From Prevotella sp. (lineage in GTDB: Bacteria > Bacteroidota > Bacteroidia > Bacteroidales > Bacteroidaceae): a DNA stretch of 12,680 nucleotides. Shown one piece after another: positions 6,791-12,680 of the stretch. The notes under the pieces were generated by a model that was given only the letters and a program-made list of their open reading frames with translations, was not told where the DNA came from and did no database searches. Position numbers and translations under genes: made by a program. The stretch is taken from positions 1-12,680 of the forward strand of contig JAJPZD010000261.1 in assembly GCA_021204605.1 (NCBI GenBank). Reading direction: 5' to 3'. Numbering within the stretch: the stretch's first letter is position 1; each line of letters starts with the position of its first letter.

Positions 6791-7670
6791 GCAAACATTG
6801 TTTTTTAGTTCTCCCGTATCTTTATCGCTAAAATACAACCAGATGATTATCCAATTCAAGGATACTAAGGAGGTTGTTTCGAGGGCGATAGAGGATGTGG
6901 GTGTAGTGATAGTGGAGAATCAGATGGTTAACCTGACTATTCCACTGATAAATGCATTGACAGGAAACAATGTTGCGGTTATATTCTGCGATAGCAAGTT
7001 CATGCCAAATTCAATGTTGATGCCACTTGAATCCAATGCAGTGCAGCAAGAAGTACAGAGATTACAGATTGAGGCATCGCAACCTACGAAAAAGCGTATT
7101 TGGAAGGAAATAATAGAATATAAAATTCGTAACCAGGCTGCGTTACTCGATATCTTAGATCTAAATGGTAGTATATTGAAACCATATTATTCCAATGTGT
7201 TGTCGGGTGATAGTGATAATCGGGAGGGTATTGCAGCTAAGATTTATTGGCAACGGATGTATGGGCAAAAATTCAAACGAGACCGTAATGGAGAAGATCC
7301 AAACAGCTTGTTGAATTATGGTTATGCCATTCTTCGTGCAGCAGTGGCGAGAGCGTTATTAGGTTCGGGATTATTTCCTGCGTTTGGACTGTTCCACCGT
7401 AACCGATATAATGCTTTCCCATTAGCCGATGATGTAATGGAGCCATATCGTCCATTTGTTGATTTTGCAGTTAATCAACTTTATGAGTTCACGCCAAACG
7501 CAAGTTTAGATAAAGATGTGAAACAGACGCTCGTAAAAGTCTTGACATCTGATGTAAAGTTAAAAAGGCAGATACGACCATTGCAAATTGCACTTTCTGC
7601 TACGACAGCCTCTTTAGTTCGTGCATTCAAAGACAATAAAGAAAAAATCGTTTATCCTACTTTTGTATGA
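6783..7670 (+). CDS. cas1: CRISPR-associated integrase Cas1, type II
   Basis: This 295-residue protein is the catalytic subunit of the Cas1-Cas2 spacer integrase, which inserts new spacers next to the leader. An N-terminal beta domain (about 1-85) precedes the helical catalytic domain. The metal-binding residues are E148 (SDNREGIAAK), H205 (FGLFHRNRYN) and E220 (DDVMEPYRPF), the expected triad for type II Cas1. The length is typical. Its ATG lies inside the last codons of cas9 (8-bp overlap, AAAATGATTAA) and its TGA overlaps the cas2 start by 4 bp, so cas9, cas1 and cas2 form one translationally coupled operon. The protein looks intact. If cas9 translation stops at codon 771, translational coupling and mRNA stability for cas1 may be reduced (inference). 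Confidence 0.96.
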   Translation: MIKQTLFFSSPVSLSLKYNQMIIQFKDTKEVVSRAIEDVGVVIVENQMVNLTIPLINALTGNNVAVIFCDSKFMPNSMLMPLESNAVQQEVQRLQIEASQPTKKRIWKEIIEYKIRNQAALLDILDLNGSILKPYYSNVLSGDSDNREGIAAKIYWQRMYGQKFKRDRNGEDPNSLLNYGYAILRAAVARALLGSGLFPAFGLFHRNRYNAFPLADDVMEPYRPFVDFAVNQLYEFTPNASLDKDVKQTLVKVLTSDVKLKRQIRPLQIALSATTASLVRAFKDNKEKIVYPTFV

Positions 7671-8005
7671 CAGAATTAAGACTTAACGCTTATCACATTA
7701 TGTGGCTATTTGTGTTTTTTGACTTGCCTGTAACAACAAAACGAGAACGGAAAATCGCTTCAGATTTTCGGAAAAATTTATTGAAAGATGGATTTGTAAT
7801 GATGCAATTCTCTGTTTATATAAGGCACTGTGCATCTCATGAAAGTCTTGTTGTACACAAGAAACGTGTAAAAGTTATTATGCCTGCAACAGGTAAAGTG
7901 AGTTTGCTTGCTATAACTGATAAACAATATGGTGATATTGAAACAATTTTCGGTAAAACCGCAAAAAAAGAGGTAAGAGCACCCATCCAACTTGAATTTT
8001 TTTAA
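7667..8005 (+). CDS. cas2: CRISPR-associated protein Cas2
   Basis: This 112-residue protein has the Cas2 ferredoxin-like pattern: a first strand LFVFFDLPV with the conserved D19, the helix RKIASDFRKNLLKDGF, a second strand MMQFSVYIR, and the C-terminal strand APIQLEFF. It forms the dimeric core of the Cas1-Cas2 integration complex. The start ATG overlaps the cas1 stop (ATGA at 7667-7670). It ends with TAA 90 bp before the first CRISPR repeat, so it is the last cas gene; no csn2 or cas4 follows, which supports subtype II-C. No anomalies seen. Confidence 0.95.
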   Translation: MTELRLNAYHIMWLFVFFDLPVTTKRERKIASDFRKNLLKDGFVMMQFSVYIRHCASHESLVVHKKRVKVIMPATGKVSLLAITDKQYGDIETIFGKTAKKEVRAPIQLEFF

Positions 8006-8095
8006 TAAATTTGCAAGAAATCTATATCAAAACTCCACTTCGTAATGTGAAAAATTTATGTATATAGCTGAAATATAGAAAGTTATTTAGCATAC
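8006..8095 (+). promoter_or_regulatory. CRISPR leader
   Basis: This AT-rich 90-bp spacer lies between cas2 and the first repeat. It starts with TAAATTTG (8006-8013), an exact -7 box, but with no TTTG at -33. Transcription from it would begin near 8020 and run into the array. The orientation agrees with the tracrRNA pairing. New spacers would be inserted at its right border. Confidence 0.6.
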
Positions 8096-8460
8096 GTTGT
8101 GGTTTGATGTAGAATTAGAAAGATATACAACCTTGAGCGTGAAGAAACACCCCCATTTGCCGTTGTGGTTTGATGTAGAATTAGAAAGATATACAACACC
8201 GCCTTGTCACGCCCTTTGGCGTAGTCAGTTGTGGTTTGATGTAGAATTAGAAAGATATACAACAGCCCTTTGCAAATTCCGCATGCGGATTATGTTGTGG
8301 TTTGATGTAGAATTAGAAAGATATACAACCAATTTTTTGAAAACCAGTACCTATTTGGCGTTGTGGTTTGATGTAGAATTAGAAAGATATACAACGTTAA
8401 AGCGATATTTGACGAAGTGCTGAAGTTGTGGTTTGATGTAGAATTAGAAAGATATACAAC
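8096..8460 (+). CRISPR. Type II-C CRISPR array, six repeats and five spacers
   Basis: Six identical 36-bp repeats begin at 8096, 8162, 8228, 8294, 8360 and 8425. Each starts GTTGTGGTTTGATGTAGAAT and ends AGATATACAAC, so GTTGT and ACAAC form short inverted ends. The spacers are 8132-8161, 8198-8227, 8264-8293, 8330-8359 (30 bp each) and 8396-8424 (29 bp). The last repeat is not degenerate. The first 20 repeat bases pair with the tracrRNA at 2969-2988, so each mature crRNA would be a spacer followed by the start of the repeat, read from the plus strand. No spacer has an obvious match elsewhere in this window by eye. A 108-codon frame running through the array is an artefact of the repeats. Confidence 0.98.
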
Positions 8461-8492
8461 AATATTTCAAAGAGCTAGCTACAAGAGTTAAC

Positions 8493-8903
8493 ATGGAAAA
8501 AAGAAAAGTAACAGTTCAAGTGGAAAAACAACCGGGTGAGAAGAATTATACATGAGTGGTATTGGAAGACTCTCCCGGTTTTCTTCTTACGGGTTATGGG
8601 GAGTCCGCAAAAGAGACTATTGAAGATTTGTATGTAGCCGAAAAGGAAATGAGGGAAATAAAGGAAGAGAAAGGCAAGGAAATGCCGGAACTTGAATACA
8701 AGTTCAAGTTCGACATCGGTTCTTTCTTCAACTATTATAGCTATCTCAGTGTTACCGGCGTTGCCAAAAGAGCAGGCATGAACGCATCGGTGTTGAGAAG
8801 GTATGCAACTGGTGCAAAGACACCGAAGGCAAAAACAATGCAACGTATAGAAGAATGCCTGCGCAATATAGGAATAGAACTCCAGTCTGCCGTAATCGGT
8901 TGA
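8493..8903 (+). pseudogene. HicB-like antitoxin/HTH regulator with an in-frame stop
   Basis: From ATG 8493 the frame reads MEKRKVTVQVEKQPGEKNYT, then TGA (8553-8555), then VVLEDSPGFLLTGYGESAKE in the same frame, ending at TGA 8901-8903. Read through, it is a 136-codon protein. It has an N-terminal HicB-type partial RNase H fold (strands VTVQVEK and VVLEDSPGFLLTGYG) and a C-terminal helix-turn-helix (about residues 86-121, VAKRAGMNASVLRRYATG). In related HicB-like proteins I recall a small residue, often Cys, at the position of the TGA; TGT or TGC to TGA is one change. HicB proteins neutralise the HicA mRNA interferase and repress their own operon, but no hicA is visible here. A shorter product could start at GTG 8556, which directly follows the stop, but would lack the first strand. 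The gene starts 32 bp after the CRISPR array and is less AT-rich than the cas genes. Confidence 0.75.
8553..8555 (+). other. In-frame TGA stop inside the HicB-like gene
   Basis: The context is AAT TAT ACA TGA GTG GTA TTG. It falls between the first two beta strands of the HicB fold. The next codon, GTG, could serve as an alternative start in the same frame. Confidence 0.8.
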
Positions 8904-8935
8904 TTGTGTTTCATTAAACATTTAAGAACTCTTGG

Positions 8936-8967
8936 CATCCGTACACGTGAGTGAGCGGATGTTTTTT
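8936..8967 (+). terminator. Intrinsic terminator after the HicB-like gene
   Basis: CATCCG (8936-8941) pairs with CGGATG (8956-8961). Inside, CAC pairs with GTG around a GTGA tetraloop, across a small TA/AG internal loop. TTTTTT follows at 8962-8967. It lies 33 bp after the stop codon and would end transcription from the CRISPR/HicB side before the recD-like gene. Confidence 0.8.
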
Positions 8968-9010
8968 GACCACTGAATTGACCATTTTCTTAAGTTCACG
9001 GAAATGGTAA

Positions 9011-9043
9011 TTTGGCGGTTTGAGATGATTTTGAATAAATTTG
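9011..9043 (+). promoter_or_regulatory. Candidate promoter P1 for the recD-like/rmuC operon
   Basis: TTTG at 9011-9014, then 21 nt, then TAAATTTG at 9036-9043 matches the Bacteroidetes consensus. It would give a leader of about 120 nt. It lies after the upstream terminator and points at the recD-like gene. A 7-bp inverted repeat, ACCATTT/AAATGGT (8981-8987 and 9002-9008), sits just upstream and could be an operator, but this is weak. Confidence 0.55.
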
Positions 9044-9129
9044 GGTTAAGCATTGGCAAAGACAGGAAAATGGACAGAAGTTTATCAAAACAAAGCATTG
9101 AAAAATTACGGGATTTCAGTAAAATTTTA

Positions 9130-9137
9130 TATTTTTG
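9130..9137 (+). promoter_or_regulatory. Second candidate -7 box (P2) for the recD-like gene
   Basis: TATTTTTG matches TAnnTTTG exactly and would start transcription near 9144, about 27 nt before the ATG at 9171. No TTTG at the right -33 distance, so it ranks below P1. Confidence 0.4.
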
Positions 9138-9170
9138 TATGCTGTAAATGTCTGGGCATGATAAAACCTC

Positions 9171-10652
9171 ATGATAGTTGACGAATTAGCATATCAGATA
9201 AGAAGAACCTTCGGTCTCACTCCCACTGTGGAGCAGGTAGGAGCGATTGACGTGTTCTGTCGATTTATGACCGACAGAGACACCCGCTCTGTAATGATTA
9301 TGCGCGGCTCGGCAGGAACAGGAAAGACCACATTGGCAGCCGCAATGGTAAAGACAATGATCAGTTTGAACCGCAACGTCATGCTTCTTGCACCGACTGG
9401 ACGCGCGGCAAAGGTTTTCTCACTCAACGCCGGTCATGCAGCTTTTACCATCCACCGCAAAATATACCGTCAAAAGACATTTAACGGAGACATTGGCAGT
9501 TTTGAATTAGGAGACAACAAATTCCGTGACATGCTTTTCATGGTTGACGAGGCATCGATGATAGCCAACGAAGGAATGTCTGACATGGCTTTTTTCGGTA
9601 CTGGCAGATTGCTCGATGACCTATTGTCATTCGTGTACAAGGGGCACAACTGCCGTTTGCTTTTGGTAGGCGACAAGGCCCAGTTGCCGCCTGTCGGTGA
9701 GGAGGAGTCGCCGGCACTGATGCCGAATGTATTGGAAGGATACGGTCTGAAAGTATATTCTTGCGATCTTAACGAGGTGCTGAGACAGTCAATTGATTCT
9801 GGCATCTTATACAACGCCACTGTGATAAGACAGATGATAACCCACGATGAGATTACACGTCTGCCAAAAATCACGTTTGACGGTTTTGCCGACATAAAAA
9901 TCGTAAACGGCAACGAGCTTATAGAACAGCTAAACAGCAGTTATTATGAAGTTGGCATTGACGAGACAATAGTGATTACACGGAGCAACAAGCGTGCGAA
10001 TGTCTATAATGCGGGAATACGTAATATGGTTTTAGGGCGTGAGGAAAACATCTCTACCGGAGACATGCTCATGGTGGTGAGAAACAACTACTATTGGGTG
10101 GAGGAAAAAGAAAAACCTGACACCGAAAACAAAGAGAGCGAAGATTCCTCAATGACATTCATAGCCAATGGAGACCGCGCCTGCGTGCAAAAAGTAACCA
10201 ACGTGCGTGAATTATATGGCTTCCACTTTGCCGATGTATATCTTACGTTTCCTGATTATGATGAGCAAGAAATCAAAGCCACTGTGATAATGGACAGCCT
10301 TACTGCAGAGGCACCGGCATTGACACGCCAGCAAGGAGAAACTCTTTTCAATGCCATCTCGGAGGATTATGCGGATATCCCCACCAAGGCTGAGCGCATG
10401 AAGAAAATCCGTCAAGACCCCTATTTCAACGCCATACAGATAAAATATGCATACGCCGTGACCTGCCATAAGGCACAGGGCGGTCAGTGGGCGCACATTT
10501 ATCTCGACCAAGGATACATGACCGATGATATGCTCTCTCCCGACTACATCCATTGGCTATATACCGCCTTTACACGTGCCACAGAGAGACTGTTCCTCGT
10601 AAACTGGCCTAAGACACAGATTAAAGGTATTGCCAAATCTACTGAAAACTGA
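9171..10652 (+). CDS. ATP-dependent RecD-like DNA helicase (SF1)
   Basis: This 493-residue protein carries the full set of superfamily 1B RecD-type helicase motifs. Walker A is RGSAGTGKTT (45-54), motif Ia LLAPTGRAA (72-80) and motif II VDEAS (125-129). Motif III is VGDKAQLPPVG (166-176), motif V VTCHKAQGGQW (430-440) and motif VI YTAFTRATERL (464-474). It is a cytoplasmic 5'-3' helicase of the RecD/Pif1-related kind, shorter than RecD2 because it lacks a long N-terminal extension, and there is no RecB or RecC gene nearby. Such short RecD-like helicases are common in Bacteroidetes; the precise role is unknown but probably in DNA repair or replication. A charged, Glu-rich insert (about 311-327) lies between the helicase domains. 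The ATG at 9171 begins directly at the conserved region. rmuC starts 28 bp downstream, suggesting one operon. Confidence 0.92.
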   Translation: MIVDELAYQIRRTFGLTPTVEQVGAIDVFCRFMTDRDTRSVMIMRGSAGTGKTTLAAAMVKTMISLNRNVMLLAPTGRAAKVFSLNAGHAAFTIHRKIYRQKTFNGDIGSFELGDNKFRDMLFMVDEASMIANEGMSDMAFFGTGRLLDDLLSFVYKGHNCRLLLVGDKAQLPPVGEEESPALMPNVLEGYGLKVYSCDLNEVLRQSIDSGILYNATVIRQMITHDEITRLPKITFDGFADIKIVNGNELIEQLNSSYYEVGIDETIVITRSNKRANVYNAGIRNMVLGREENISTGDMLMVVRNNYYWVEEKEKPDTENKESEDSSMTFIANGDRACVQKVTNVRELYGFHFADVYLTFPDYDEQEIKATVIMDSLTAEAPALTRQQGETLFNAISEDYADIPTKAERMKKIRQDPYFNAIQIKYAYAVTCHKAQGGQWAHIYLDQGYMTDDMLSPDYIHWLYTAFTRATERLFLVNWPKTQIKGIAKSTEN

Positions 10653-10680
10653 TAATCACAATAAATATTCTTTATACAAT

Positions 10681-12201
10681 ATGGACTCTACAACATTATT
10701 AATTATTTCAGTTCTGCTTATCGCGGTAATCGTAATGGTAGTAATAAACTATCGAAATACGAAAAAGTCAAATGAACTTAACACCTCTCTTTCCAACGAT
10801 GTCTCGGCGAAACAACGTGAGATAGAAATGCTTAACGAAAAGTTGGAGGAAAACCGCCAACAATTTGAAAGGCAGTTGACTGACAAAAATGAGCTGTTTG
10901 AAAAACAAATCGCTGAAAAGAATGGATTGTTTGAGAAACAACTGTGCGAAAAGGACAAACAACAAGAAAGATTGTTAAGCGAAAAAGATGCGCAGCAAGA
11001 AAAACTGCTGAACGATAAAAAGGAACAGTATGAAAAACTGTTATCAGAAAAGGATACCCATTATAATAATCTAATTGATGAAATCAACCAACGCAACGAG
11101 CAAGAAAAGACTGAACGGATACAACTGCTTGAAAAACAATTCGCCGAGCGTCTGCAACTCCTTCAGGAACAGCTTAACACCACAACGAAACAACTCTTGG
11201 AAAAACGTTCTGAGGAGCTTGATGCTAATAACCGCGCACAAATGGGGAATATAATCGAGCCATTGAAAGCCGTAATGGGCGAGATGAAGAAATCAATGGA
11301 TGACAACCGCGATTCCTTTATGCGTAGCACAACTGAACTTAGAGAGCAGTTCAAACAAATGAAGACTACAGCCGATACTCTTGGGGAGGAGGCCAAGAAA
11401 CTGTCAACGGCCTTGCAGACTGGTCCGAAAGTGCAGGGCGACTTCGGTGAAATGAAACTCAACGACCTTTTGGACAGGTTCGGTTTTACTAAAGGCATAG
11501 AATATACCGTACAAGACACCATGCGCGACGCTAACGGAAAAGTCATCCGCAATGACGATACCAATGATATGATGCGACCCGACGTTGTGCTGCATTACCC
11601 TGACAATAAGGACGTTATCATCGACTCCAAGGCTTCCCTCACCGCTTTCATCAAATATGTGAATGCAGAGACTGATGAGGAAAGAAAAGTTTCCCTTAAT
11701 GAGCATGTGAAAAGCGTACGCAAGCATATTGATGAACTCGCCGCAAAGAATTACAACAAATATTCCATGGAGGGCAGGACAACTCTCGATTTCGTAATCA
11801 TGTTCGTCCCGCAGGAGGCGGCAATGCAACTTGCAATCGCTGCGGATGTTGAGCTGTGGCGTTACGCTTTCGACCGCAACGTGATAATCACGGGAGAGCA
11901 GAACCTGTTCTCATTGCTCAGGCTGTTGCAGATTGCATGGACACAGAAACAACAGACAGAAAATCAGGAGAAGGTCTTTGATTTGGCAAGTACCCTCGTT
12001 GACCGTGTGGGATTATTCTATGAAAGGTTTGACAAAATAGGCAAGAATATTGACAGTATTCAAAAATCTTACGATGAAGCGGGAAAATCGCTGAAAGGCA
12101 AGCAGAGTATCTTGTCTTCTGCCAACAATCTTAAGAAAATGGGAGCCAAAGAGAATAAGAGCAGACCGTTGCCAAAACTTGAAATCGATGACAATGAATG
12201 A
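10681..12201 (+). CDS. rmuC: RmuC-family DNA recombination protein
   Basis: This is a 506-residue protein starting at ATG 10681 (MDSTTLLIISVLL). A TTG 51 nt upstream extends the frame but overlaps the recD-like gene and would put polar residues ahead of the membrane segment, so I reject it. Layout: one membrane helix (about 4-23), a long coiled coil (about 35-180) with a seven-fold 11-residue repeat at 62-138, then the RmuC domain (about 245-460). Within the RmuC domain are GPKVQGDFGEMKL, RPDVVLHYPDNKDVIIDSKA (about 300-319) and DFVIMFVPQEAA (about 370). RmuC has a PD-(D/E)XK nuclease-like fold; in E. coli its loss raises inversion at short inverted repeats, but its biochemical activity is uncertain. 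The N-terminal anchor suggests it sits at the inner membrane facing the cytoplasm. It is probably co-transcribed with the recD-like helicase, fitting a DNA-maintenance role. Confidence 0.94.
   Translation: MDSTTLLIISVLLIAVIVMVVINYRNTKKSNELNTSLSNDVSAKQREIEMLNEKLEENRQQFERQLTDKNELFEKQIAEKNGLFEKQLCEKDKQQERLLSEKDAQQEKLLNDKKEQYEKLLSEKDTHYNNLIDEINQRNEQEKTERIQLLEKQFAERLQLLQEQLNTTTKQLLEKRSEELDANNRAQMGNIIEPLKAVMGEMKKSMDDNRDSFMRSTTELREQFKQMKTTADTLGEEAKKLSTALQTGPKVQGDFGEMKLNDLLDRFGFTKGIEYTVQDTMRDANGKVIRNDDTNDMMRPDVVLHYPDNKDVIIDSKASLTAFIKYVNAETDEERKVSLNEHVKSVRKHIDELAAKNYNKYSMEGRTTLDFVIMFVPQEAAMQLAIAADVELWRYAFDRNVIITGEQNLFSLLRLLQIAWTQKQQTENQEKVFDLASTLVDRVGLFYERFDKIGKNIDSIQKSYDEAGKSLKGKQSILSSANNLKKMGAKENKSRPLPKLEIDDNE
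10864..11094 (+). repeat. Seven 33-bp tandem units encoding an 11-residue coiled-coil repeat in rmuC
   Basis: Units start every 33 bp from 10864: FERQLTDKNEL, FEKQIAEKNGL, FEKQLCEKDKQ, QERLLSEKDAQ, QEKLLNDKKEQ, YEKLLSEKDTH, YNNLIDEINQR. The core pattern is an aromatic residue or Gln, then E-K/R-x-L/I, then a polar EKD. The regular 11-residue period fits a hendecad coiled coil. Confidence 0.85.
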
Positions 12202-12218
12202 GTCGTAACCGAATTGTA

Positions 12219-12250
12219 ACGTCTTTGCAACAGACGTGAATACGTCTTTT
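12219..12250 (+). terminator. Alternative hairpins after rmuC, the second terminator-like
   Basis: ACGTCT (12219-12224), AGACGT (12232-12237) and ACGTCT (12242-12247) lie in series. The middle element can pair with either neighbour: a 7-nt loop to the left or a 4-nt GAAT loop to the right. The right-hand hairpin is followed by TTT then ATTAATTTT, a modest intrinsic terminator for rmuC. Confidence 0.55.
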
Positions 12251-12252
12251 AT

Positions 12253-12260
12253 TAATTTTG
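12253..12260 (+). promoter_or_regulatory. -7 box of the response-regulator promoter
   Basis: TAATTTTG matches TAnnTTTG. The nearest TTTG upstream (12224-12227) is 25 nt away, a little too far for the usual -33 spacing. The 10-bp sequence TTTGCAACAG occurs at 12224-12233 and again at 12257-12266, overlapping this box, and could be a paired regulator site. Transcription would start near 12267, leaving a leader of about 16 nt. Confidence 0.45.
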
Positions 12261-12282
12261 CAACAGTTATCATATAAATACA

Positions 12283-12680
12283 ATGACTATGGATAGGAAT
12301 TGCCGCATATTGGTTGTGGATGATGAGGAGGATATTTGCGAAATCTTGAAATTCAATCTTGAGACAGACGGATATATGGTGGATACCGCCTACTCTGCGG
12401 AAGATGCAATGGCTATGGATATCGCCAGTTACGACCTGCTGTTGCTTGATGTAATGATGGGGGGAATGTCTGGGTTTGCAATGGCAAGAAAACTGAAAGC
12501 CGAAAAATCCACGCAGGATATCCCGATAATTTTCCTTACCGCCCGTGACACTGAAAACGACCTGATAACGGGGTTCAACTTAGGGGCTGATGATTACATC
12601 TCAAAGCCATTCTCTATCCGCGAGGTTCTCGTCAGGGTGCGGGCGGTGCTGAGAAGAACGACTGACCCAGTGGATGAGCC
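12283..12680 (+). CDS. OmpR/PhoB-type response regulator, receiver domain (partial at 3' end)
   Basis: About 132 residues are visible before the window ends. They form one complete receiver domain: acidic pair D13-D14 (ILVVDDEEDI), phospho-acceptor D56 (LLLLDVMMGGMSG), T86 (IIFLTARDTEND), K108 (GADDYISKPF), and the alpha5 region ending in VRVRAVLRR. This ending and the linker point to a winged-helix DNA-binding output domain of the OmpR/PhoB class beyond the edge, so the protein is probably a two-component transcription factor phosphorylated by a histidine kinase. In Bacteroidales it could be RprY- or PhoB-like, but the output domain is not visible. The start may be ATG 12283 or ATG 12289. 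It is separated from rmuC by 81 bp holding a terminator and its own promoter. Confidence 0.93.
   Translation, partial: MTMDRNCRILVVDDEEDICEILKFNLETDGYMVDTAYSAEDAMAMDIASYDLLLLDVMMGGMSGFAMARKLKAEKSTQDIPIIFLTARDTENDLITGFNLGADDYISKPFSIREVLVRVRAVLRRTTDPVDE

Noticed and set aside
8097..8423. A 108-codon open frame with repeated WFDVELERYTT units
   Set aside because: It is the CRISPR repeat and spacers read in one frame. The repeat-spacer period is 66 bp, a multiple of three, so the frame stays open by chance.
8096..8460. Promoters embedded in each CRISPR repeat on the minus strand (TATCTTTC resembles TAnnTTTG)
   Set aside because: The last base does not match, there is no consistent -33 element because spacers differ, and the tracrRNA pairing requires plus-strand crRNAs.
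9158..9181. A seven-codon ORF overlapping the recD-like start as a regulatory upstream peptide
   Set aside because: It is very short and out of frame, and nothing in its codons suggests attenuation.

Overview
The window looks like a Bacteroidales chromosome, probably Prevotella-like (the genus is a guess). Three things support this: a DUF3822-rsmD gene pair, Bacteroidetes-type promoters (TTTG about 20 nt upstream of TAnnTTTG), and a lack of strong Shine-Dalgarno sequences. Housekeeping genes lie at both ends, with an AT-rich type II-C CRISPR-Cas locus and an orphan HicB-like gene between them.

Left block (1-2313, all minus strand): the N-terminus of recJ runs off the edge. It is followed by rsmD (16S rRNA G966 methyltransferase), a DUF3822 protein and a membrane-anchored unknown protein. 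The last three look like one operon read leftwards from a good promoter at 2282-2313. Positions 2314-2912 hold no convincing gene, only short TGTCCCA repeats, an inverted repeat and a possible cas9 promoter.

CRISPR block (about 2913-8460): a tracrRNA gene lies on the minus strand directly upstream of cas9. It has an anti-repeat matching the first 20 bases of the CRISPR repeat, a UUCG-capped terminator, and a -7 box at the right distance. On the plus strand come cas9, cas1 and cas2 with overlapping ends, a 90-bp leader, and an array of six identical 36-bp repeats with five 29-30-bp spacers. There is no csn2 or cas4, so the subtype is II-C. cas9 is interrupted by a single in-frame TAG (5366-5368) between the HNH nuclease domain and RuvC-III. 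Reading through it gives a complete 1244-codon Cas9 with all expected catalytic residues. As written, the locus has an apparently intact adaptation module, guide RNA and array, but a two-piece or dead effector.

Right block (8493-12680, plus strand): a HicB-like antitoxin/HTH gene starts 32 bp after the array. It also carries one in-frame premature stop (TGA, 8553-8555) and has no hicA partner. After a terminator come a RecD-like SF1 helicase and rmuC, which probably form a DNA-maintenance operon. An intergenic region with alternative hairpins leads to the start of an OmpR/PhoB-type response regulator cut by the window edge.

The most notable points are the two isolated premature stops in neighbouring genes of an otherwise well-preserved locus, and a tracrRNA encoded antisense to the probable cas9 mRNA leader.
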